Below, in pieces: positions 58,600 through 64,000 of a stretch of 64,000 bases of DNA. Origin of the DNA: VAZQ01 sp035263865 (GTDB taxonomy: Bacteria; Pseudomonadota; Alphaproteobacteria; Rhizobiales; Xanthobacteraceae); assembly GCA_035263865.1 (NCBI GenBank), contig DATFQX010000203.1, positions 1 through 64,000 on the forward strand, written 5' to 3'. Each line of letters begins with the position of its first letter. The first letter of the stretch is position 1. Under the pieces are notes generated by a model. It was not told where the DNA came from, made no database searches, and worked only from the letters and a program-made list of their open reading frames with translations. A program made the position numbers and the translations under genes.

Positions 58600-60660
58600 A
58601 TGGGGCTGCGCAAGAGCAAGGCACGCCGCGCGCATACGCCCGATGCGGGCTCGCCTTCGCGGGCGCCGGAGCGTGCCTCCAGCAAGCGAGAGAGCAGCGG
58701 GCGCAAGCGCGCCGTGCGCTCACCGCTGCGACGGTTCATCTATTGGTCGCTCGTCCTCGGGCTGTGGGCGCTCATTTCCGCGATGGGCCTCATCGCCTTT
58801 GCCGTCTCGACGCTGCCGCCGATTCAGTCGCTCGAAGTTCCCAAGCGTCCACCGACGATCCAGATCGTCGGCACCGATGGGCGGCCGCTCGTCATGCGCG
58901 GGGAAATGAGCGGCACGGATGTGCCCATCAAGGACCTTCCGCCCTATTTGCCCAAGGCATTCGTCGCGATCGAGGATCGGCGTTTTTTCAGCCATTCCGG
59001 CATCGATCCGATCGGACTCGTGCGCGCCGCCGCGGCCAACGTGCTTCGCCGCGGCGTGTCGCAGGGCGGCTCGACGATTACCCAGCAACTCGCAAAGAAC
59101 CTGTTTCTCACCCAAGAGCGCACGCTCTGGCGCAAGATGCAGGAGCTCGTGCTGGCGCTCTGGCTCGAGCGCAGGTTCAGCAAGACGCAGATTCTCGAGC
59201 TTTATCTCAACCGCGTCTATTTCGGCTCCGGCGCCTACGGGGTCGAAGCGGCCACGCAGCGCTATTTCGGCAAGCCGGCGCGCGAGGTGAGGGTCGCCGA
59301 AGCGGCGATGCTGGCGGGCCTGGTGAAGTCTCCCTCGCGCTTGGCACCGAGCCGCAACCCGGACGGCGCCGAGCGCCGCGCCCGCGCGGTTCTCGCGGCG
59401 ATGACCGAACTCGGCTTCGTGACCGAGACCATGGCCAAGGCGGCGCTCGCGCAACCCGCGCGCGCGGTCAAACTCGCCGGCACCGGCTCGGTCAATTACG
59501 TCGCCGACTGGATCATGGACGTGCTCGATGATCTCGTCGGGCGCGTGGAGCAGGATCTCGTCGTCGAGACCACGATCGATCCCGCCCTGCAGACGGCTGC
59601 GGAGAAAGCACTCCTCGACGAACTCGCCCTCAAAGGGCAAAGGCTTGACGTGGCGCAGGGCGCCCTGGTCGCCATTACGCCCGAGGGCGCGGTGCGCGCG
59701 ATGGTCGGCGGCAGGAATTATGCCGAAAGCCAGTTCAATCGCGCGGTCGCCGCCAAGCGCCAGCCGGGCTCGGCGTTCAAGCCTTTCGTCTATCTGACCG
59801 CGCTCGAGCGCGGACTTACGCCCGACACGGTGCGCGAGGACAAGCCGGTGGTGCTCAAGGGCTGGAAGCCCGAGAACTACAGCCACGAGTACCACGGGCC
59901 AGTGACGCTGACGCAGGCGCTCGCGCTCTCGCTCAATACGGTCTCGGTGCGCCTCACGCTCGAAGTCGGGCCGCGCGCGGTGGCCAAGACCGCGTATCGG
60001 CTAGGCATCGCCTCGAAACTCGATGCCAATCCGTCGTTGGCGCTCGGCACCTCGGAAGTCTCACTCATCGAGCTCACCTGCGCCTATGCACCATTCGCCA
60101 ACGGCGGCGACGCGACCACGCCGCACGTGGTCGAGCGCGTGCGCACCCGTGCCGGCAAGATCCTGTTCGCCCGCGCGCCGCAGAATTTCGGGCGCATCAT
60201 CGAGCCGCGTCACGTCGCCATGATGAATGCGATGATGCGCGAGACGCTTATGTCCGGCACCGCGCAACGGGCGCAGCTTCCAGGCTGGCCGGTCGCGGGC
60301 AAGACCGGCACGAGCCAAGATTTCCGCGACGCCTGGTTCGTCGGCTATACCGGCCATCTCGTCACGGGCGTCTGGATTGGCAACGATGATGCCTCGCCGA
60401 CCAAGAAGGTGACCGGCGGCGGCCTGCCGGTCGACGTCTGGTCACGCTTCATGAGGGTCGCCCACCAGGGCGTCGCGGTCGCAGCCCTGCCTGGGCTCGC
60501 GGGCGCTTCCTCGTTCGCCTCGGCGGTGCCGAGCGCCGTCCTGCCGCCAGGGCCGAACAACGCGCAAGTCGGCCAGGGGGGCTTCGAGTCCATGCGCCCG
60601 CAGGTGATCAATCGCTCGCTCGATGGCTGGTTTCTCGATCGCCTGTTCGGACGGCGTTGA
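58600..60660 (+). CDS. Class A penicillin-binding protein (PBP1A/1C-like transglycosylase-transpeptidase)
   Basis: This 686-residue protein makes and cross-links peptidoglycan at the outer face of the inner membrane. It has a cytoplasmic Arg/Ser-rich N-terminus (about 1-42), one membrane anchor (about 46-70), a family 51 transglycosylase (VAIEDRRFFSHSGIDP, about 122-137; STITQQLAKNLFL; LELYLNRVYFGSGAYG), and a transpeptidase domain: the SxxK nucleophile in PGSAFKPF (Ser about 391), SLNTVSVRL (SxN, about 446) and KTGTSQDFRDAWFVG (about 568-582). A GGGAGG ribosome-binding site decides the start. It is cell-wall housekeeping, next to glnD, in keeping with conserved core order. Confidence 0.94.
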   Translation: MGLRKSKARRAHTPDAGSPSRAPERASSKRESSGRKRAVRSPLRRFIYWSLVLGLWALISAMGLIAFAVSTLPPIQSLEVPKRPPTIQIVGTDGRPLVMRGEMSGTDVPIKDLPPYLPKAFVAIEDRRFFSHSGIDPIGLVRAAAANVLRRGVSQGGSTITQQLAKNLFLTQERTLWRKMQELVLALWLERRFSKTQILELYLNRVYFGSGAYGVEAATQRYFGKPAREVRVAEAAMLAGLVKSPSRLAPSRNPDGAERRARAVLAAMTELGFVTETMAKAALAQPARAVKLAGTGSVNYVADWIMDVLDDLVGRVEQDLVVETTIDPALQTAAEKALLDELALKGQRLDVAQGALVAITPEGAVRAMVGGRNYAESQFNRAVAAKRQPGSAFKPFVYLTALERGLTPDTVREDKPVVLKGWKPENYSHEYHGPVTLTQALALSLNTVSVRLTLEVGPRAVAKTAYRLGIASKLDANPSLALGTSEVSLIELTCAYAPFANGGDATTPHVVERVRTRAGKILFARAPQNFGRIIEPRHVAMMNAMMRETLMSGTAQRAQLPGWPVAGKTGTSQDFRDAWFVGYTGHLVTGVWIGNDDASPTKKVTGGGLPVDVWSRFMRVAHQGVAVAALPGLAGASSFASAVPSAVLPPGPNNAQVGQGGFESMRPQVINRSLDGWFLDRLFGRR

Positions 60661-60778
60661 TCGCTCGCTTGTCGCCTCCGCGAAGGGGGACCATGATCAC
60701 CGCTCTGGAATAAGGTCCACGCTCGCACGGGGACGACAGTTGCCCTGTGGTAACTCCAAGCCCAATCCGGAGGGCAGC

Positions 60779-61567
60779 ATGCGGCTCAAAGACAAGGTTG
60801 CGATCATCACGGGCGCCGCGCGCGGCATTGGGCTGGCGATCGCCAAGCGCTATGTCGCCGAAGGAGCACGTGTGACCATCGCCGACATCGACGCTGCCGC
60901 CGGCGAGGCGGCCGCTCGCGCGCTCAGCAACGCGCGCTTCCTTGCCATCGACGTCGGCGAGGCGGCAAACGCCCAAAGCGCGGTCGCCGAAACCTGCCGC
61001 GCGTTCGGCGATCTTGACATCCTTGTCAACAATGCCGGCATTATCCACGCGGCCGATTTCCTCGATCTCGCGGAAGCCGACTTCGATCGCGTGTTGCGTG
61101 TGAACCTCAAGGGCGCGTTTCTCGTCGGCCAAGTCGCAGCGCGGCGCATGGTCGCGCAGGTCAAAGCCGGTAAGCGCCCTGGCACCATCATCAATATGAG
61201 TTCGATCAACGCCGTCGTCGCGATTGCCAATCACACGCCGTATTGCGTCTCGAAGGGTGGCATCGATCAGTTGACCAAGGTGATGGCGCTTTCGCTCGCG
61301 CCTTACGGCATTCGCGTCAACGCCATCGGGCCGGGATCGATCATGACGGACATCCTCAAAGCGGTGGCGACCGACAAGGAGGCCAAGCGCAGGCTGTTGG
61401 CACGCACGCCGCTCGGCCGGACCGGCGAGCCCGACGAGATCGCGTCGATTGCCGTCTTCCTTGCTTCATCCGAGGCGAGCTATATGACCGGGGAGACGAT
61501 CTACGCCGACGGCGGCCGGCTCGCGCTCAACTATACGGTGCCGGTCGAGGAGAAGGCCCTCGACTGA
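60779..61567 (+). CDS. Short-chain dehydrogenase/reductase
   Basis: This 262-residue classical SDR has TGAARGIGLAIAKRY (about 11-25), a following Asp (IADIDAA, NAD preference), VNNAGIIHAADFLDL (about 85-99), and the catalytic Ser and Tyr-x-x-x-Lys in NMSSINAVVAIANHTPYCVSKGG (in parts: MSSINAVVAIANHTPYCVSK, about 139-158). GPGSIMTDI and the C-terminal TGETIYADGGRLALNY are standard. GGAGGG lies six bases before the ATG. It sits 13 bases from the Lrp-type regulator gene, which follows on the same strand. The substrate is unknown; a sugar or polyol is possible. Confidence 0.87.
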   Translation: MRLKDKVAIITGAARGIGLAIAKRYVAEGARVTIADIDAAAGEAAARALSNARFLAIDVGEAANAQSAVAETCRAFGDLDILVNNAGIIHAADFLDLAEADFDRVLRVNLKGAFLVGQVAARRMVAQVKAGKRPGTIINMSSINAVVAIANHTPYCVSKGGIDQLTKVMALSLAPYGIRVNAIGPGSIMTDILKAVATDKEAKRRLLARTPLGRTGEPDEIASIAVFLASSEASYMTGETIYADGGRLALNYTVPVEEKALD

Positions 61568-61580
61568 GGCGAAGGTGCTC

Positions 61581-62084
61581 ATGGCCGCCAAGCGCGCACC
61601 CGCGTTGGACCGCATCGACATCAAGATACTCGCGGCCCTGCAACGGGACGGACGCTCGACCATCCAGAAACTGGGGCGGGCGGTGGGCCTGTCGCCACGC
61701 GCCTCGCTCGAACGGGTGCGGCGGCTCGAAGACTCGGGCACCATCGCTGGATACCAGGCGGTGGTCGAGATCGCTCGCCTCTCGCGGCCCGTGAACGTGT
61801 TCGCCGAAATCATTCTCGAGCGGCAGGCCAATCGCGGCCGGTTCGAGAAACGGCTTGCCGCACTCGAGGAGGTCGTGGAGTGCTGGGAGGTCAGCGGAAC
61901 CGTCGATTACCTGGCCCGCTTCGTTTGCGCGGATCTGGGGGCCTATGAAGAACTCACCAACGCCCTCATCGACGATGAGAATCTCGGCGTCGCCCGCATC
62001 GTCAGCCACGTCGCGCTGCGCGCTGTCCGCCGCTTCAGCGGCTATCCCGAGTCGCTGCTTGGACAGCAATCAAGCAAACGTTGA
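61581..62084 (+). CDS. Lrp/AsnC family transcriptional regulator
   Basis: This 167-residue protein has the Lrp helix-turn-helix (LDRIDIKILAALQRDGRSTI, LGRAVGLSPRASLERVRRLEDSGTIAGYQA; quoted in parts, about 8-58) and a C-terminal RAM effector domain (FAEIILERQ, VVECWEVSGTVDYLARFVCADLGAYEEL in parts, about 95-130). Lrp-type regulators respond to amino acids. GAAGG is five bases before ATG 61581, which decides the start over a GTG at 61575. It directly precedes rocD, whose product acts in ornithine catabolism; control of rocD by this regulator, with ornithine or arginine as effector, is likely by analogy. Confidence 0.9.
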   Translation: MAAKRAPALDRIDIKILAALQRDGRSTIQKLGRAVGLSPRASLERVRRLEDSGTIAGYQAVVEIARLSRPVNVFAEIILERQANRGRFEKRLAALEEVVECWEVSGTVDYLARFVCADLGAYEELTNALIDDENLGVARIVSHVALRAVRRFSGYPESLLGQQSSKR

Positions 62085-62192
62085 GCACCGCCGTTTCGGC
62101 TGTGGTGAACGGGGCTGAGCGCCGAATCGGCCGCGGCCCCCTTTGCCCTCCGCCGCACTAGCCGCAGCGGCGACATAAATGCAATCTGCAAT

Positions 62193-62209
62193 GCGAGTGA
62201 ATGATTCGC
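62193..62209. promoter_or_regulatory. Dyad in the rocD upstream region, candidate Lrp-type operator
   Basis: GCGAGT and ATTCGC form an inverted repeat with one mismatch around GAATG, 24 bases before the rocD start. It sits in an AT-rich patch (62175-62215) containing the direct repeat TGCAATCTGCAAT. The adjacent Lrp/AsnC gene makes an activator or repressor site plausible. The dyad is imperfect and has not been compared with other genomes. Confidence 0.3.
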
Positions 62210-62232
62210 CCGCAGCAATGCGGAGACGTGCC

Positions 62233-63456
62233 ATGAATGCGATCGAGCTCGAGACGCGCTACAGCGCGAACAACTATGCGCCGCTTCCCGTCGTGCTGAC
62301 GCGCGGCCAAGGCGCGCATCTGTGGGACACAGCCGGGCGGCGCTACGTCGACATGATGAGCGCCTATTCGGCGGCGAGCCACGGCCACGCGCATCCGCGT
62401 ATCCTCACCGCCCTCACCGCGCAGGCCAACCGCCTCGCCGTGCCGTCGCGCGCTTACTACAACGACCGCCTCGGCGCGTTTCTCGAGGAGCTGTGCAAGC
62501 TCACGGGCCTCGACGCCGCGCTGCCGATGAACACCGGCGCCGAAGCGGTCGAGACTGCAATCAAGGCGGCGCGCCGCTGGGCCTACCGCGTCAAAGGCAT
62601 TGCCCGCGACGCTGCGGAAATCATCGTCGCCGATGGTAATTTCCACGGTCGCACCACGAGCATCATCTCGTTTTCGACCGAGCCGGATTATCGCGAGGGC
62701 TTCGGACCGTTCACGCCGGGCTTCCGTCCAGTTCCGTTCGGCGACCTCGCGTTCCTCGGGCGCGCCATCACGCCGCACACCGCTGCCGTCCTGATCGAAC
62801 CGATCCAGGGCGAGGCCGGCGTCATCGTGCCACCGGCGGGGTTCCAGGCGGGACTGCGCCAGATCTGCGACTCGCACCGCGTGCTGCTCATCCTCGACGA
62901 GGTGCAGTCGGGGCTCGGCCGCACCGGCGCCTGGTTTGCCTTTCAGCACGAAGGCATCCGTCCGGACGGCGTGATCCTGGGTAAGGCGCTCGGCGGCGGC
63001 GTGCTGCCGGTTTCTGCCTTCGTGGCGCGCCGCGAGGTCATGGACGTATTCACGCCCGGCTCGCACGGCTCGACCTTCGGCGGAAACCCACTGGCGGCGG
63101 CAGTGGGGCTCGAGGCGCTCCATGTGATCCGCGACGAAGGCTTGGTGGAGAAGAGCCGCGTGCTTGGCGCGCACATGCTCGAGCGCCTGCGCGCGATCGC
63201 GAGCCCGGCGCTCAAGAAGGTGCGCGGCCGCGGGCTGTGGGCCGGCGCCGAAATCGATCCTGCCATCGCGACCGCGCGCGAGACCTGCGAGCGGCTGCTG
63301 GAAAAGGGTGTGCTGTCGAAAGAGACGCACCACACGGTCGTGCGGCTCGCCCCGCCGCTTGTCATCACGCGCGCGGATCTCGATTGGGCGCTCGATTGCT
63401 TCGAGGAGGTCCTACGCGAGTTCGGTGGAACGCGCGGGCACGCGCGGGCTGCGTGA
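62233..63456 (+). CDS. rocD: Ornithine aminotransferase
   Basis: RocD transfers the delta-amino group of ornithine to 2-oxoglutarate, giving glutamate semialdehyde. The 407-residue class III PLP aminotransferase begins ETRYSANNYAPLPVVLTRGQGAHLWD-like (NYAPLPVVLTRG, about 16-27), with SAYSAASHGHAHPR (about 43-56), MNTGAEAVETAIKAARRW (about 98-115), LILDEVQSGLGRTG (about 218-231; PLP Asp), and the PLP lysine in ILGKALGGGVLPVSA (Lys251). SHGSTFGGNPLAAAV is typical. GGAGACG precedes ATG 62233; upstream ATGs lack ribosome-binding sites. It lies with an Lrp regulator and an amidinotransferase gene: an arginine/ornithine module. Confidence 0.93.
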   Translation: MNAIELETRYSANNYAPLPVVLTRGQGAHLWDTAGRRYVDMMSAYSAASHGHAHPRILTALTAQANRLAVPSRAYYNDRLGAFLEELCKLTGLDAALPMNTGAEAVETAIKAARRWAYRVKGIARDAAEIIVADGNFHGRTTSIISFSTEPDYREGFGPFTPGFRPVPFGDLAFLGRAITPHTAAVLIEPIQGEAGVIVPPAGFQAGLRQICDSHRVLLILDEVQSGLGRTGAWFAFQHEGIRPDGVILGKALGGGVLPVSAFVARREVMDVFTPGSHGSTFGGNPLAAAVGLEALHVIRDEGLVEKSRVLGAHMLERLRAIASPALKKVRGRGLWAGAEIDPAIATARETCERLLEKGVLSKETHHTVVRLAPPLVITRADLDWALDCFEEVLREFGGTRGHARAA

Positions 63457-63488
63457 CTTTTGCACAGGGAAGACGGGATCAGGGGAAG

Positions 63489-64000
63489 ATGCAAATGACG
63501 CTGCTCAACAATCCGACCGCGCGGTTCCTGATGTGCCGCCCGGAGCACTTCGCGGTCAGCTACACCATCAATCCGTGGATGGATCCGAAGCGCTGGGCGC
63601 GCGACGCCGGCGCGCACGCGGCGGCGGAGCGCGAATGGGCGGCGCTGCATCGCAAGCTGCTCATGCTGGGCGCTGCGGTCGAGCTGGTCCCACCCGTGCC
63701 TGGCCTGCCCGATCTCGTCTTCACCGCCAATGCCGCTGTCGTGCTCGACGGCAAGGCGCTGCTGGCGCGCTTCCGCCATCCCGAGCGGCAGCGGGAGGAA
63801 GGGCATTTTGAAGCGGCGTTTCGCACGTTGCAGGCGCGCGGCCTCATTGACGTCGTGCGCAAGCTTCCCAAGCATTTAGTGCTCGAAGGCGCCGGCGACT
63901 GCGTGTGGGACACGCGGCGCAAGCTGTTCTGGATGGGCTATGGGCTGCGCTCCGACGCCGGCGCCGCGCGTGCGGTCGAGGACATGTTCGGCCAGGACGT
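63489..64000 (+). CDS. Amidinotransferase/dimethylarginine dimethylaminohydrolase family protein (3' end outside window)
   Basis: The visible 170 residues belong to the guanidine-modifying (pentein) superfamily. TARFLMCRPEHFAVSYTINPWMD (in parts: LMCRPEHFAVSY, INPWMD, about 14-32) is the N-terminal mark, followed by PGLPDLVFTANAAVVLDGKALLARFRHPERQREEGHFE (in parts: LPDLVFTANAAVV, FRHPERQREE, about 73-104) and HLVLEGAGDCVWD (about 129-141). The catalytic His and Cys lie beyond the window edge. Together with rocD it suggests an arginine-degrading enzyme that yields ornithine or citrulline. The ATG at 63489 or 63495 starts it; AGGGG favours the second. Confidence 0.88.
   Translation, partial: MQMTLLNNPTARFLMCRPEHFAVSYTINPWMDPKRWARDAGAHAAAEREWAALHRKLLMLGAAVELVPPVPGLPDLVFTANAAVVLDGKALLARFRHPERQREEGHFEAAFRTLQARGLIDVVRKLPKHLVLEGAGDCVWDTRRKLFWMGYGLRSDAGAARAVEDMFGQD

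Overview
The window is high-GC, densely coded chromosomal DNA from an alphaproteobacterium, most likely Hyphomicrobiales (Rhizobiales; Bradyrhizobiaceae/Xanthobacteraceae-like). The signs are a DUF4167 protein beside prmC, the phaA-phaB/phaR group, the mtgA-rpmF pair, an ispG-zur pair, Zn-dependent MetE-like proteins, several TctC-type binding receptors, short palindromic intergenic repeats of the kind common in Bradyrhizobium, and one perfect EcfG-type stress promoter (GGAAC-N17-CGTT). No rRNA, tRNA, CRISPR, IS element or phage gene was recognised.

Layout. 1-16.3 kb is mostly housekeeping: the 3' end of prmC, DUF4167, a methyltransferase divergent from gloB, a DUF985 cupin, PHB genes (phaB, phaA and the regulator phaR), a gamma-glutamyltransferase-like enzyme, mtgA/rpmF, a bicupin, a micro-ORF behind an EcfG promoter, ispG, zur, a patatin phospholipase, a macrodomain protein and a frameshifted glucokinase.

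16.4-38.7 kb is a large aromatic-catabolism region built as two divergent blocks that meet at about 32.8 kb. Minus strand, in transcription order: pcaF (3-oxoadipyl-CoA thiolase), ligI, ligA-ligB-ligC (protocatechuate 4,5-cleavage as far as 4-oxalomesaconate), a five-gene branched-chain-type ABC importer, then two MetE-like Zn alkyltransferase homologs, a hydroxyquinol-type intradiol dioxygenase, a third MetE-like gene, a short-chain dehydrogenase and an acyl-CoA dehydrogenase. Plus strand: DUF3237, enoyl-CoA hydratase, feruloyl-CoA synthetase, thiolase, short-chain dehydrogenase and thioesterase. The last five form a complete CoA-dependent beta-oxidative chain-shortening route from hydroxycinnamates to hydroxybenzoates, which the lig genes could then open. 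No transcriptional regulator is recognisable in this region. The MetE-like trio around the ring-cleavage dioxygenase is the least explained part and the best candidate for an undescribed activity, possibly aryl methyl-ether demethylation.

38.7-47.5 kb holds a membrane alpha/beta-hydrolase-like protein, an O-methyltransferase, a TRAP transporter (dctPQM), two orphan TctC receptors and an amidohydrolase-2 enzyme with an altered metal motif. 47.7-64 kb returns to core functions: mutS, a third orphan TctC receptor, a decayed membrane-protein gene ending in a palindromic repeat, an OsmC protein, a nitrate/sulfonate-type ABC importer, glnD, a class A penicillin-binding protein, a short-chain dehydrogenase, an Lrp/AsnC regulator, ornithine aminotransferase and the 5' part of an amidinotransferase-family gene, the last three suggesting an arginine/ornithine catabolic module.

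Two genes (glucokinase and the membrane protein) each carry an apparent single-base deletion. These could be real decay or assembly errors. Starts were chosen by ribosome-binding-site spacing and family length where possible; function calls rest on motifs and overall resemblance read by eye, not on database searches.
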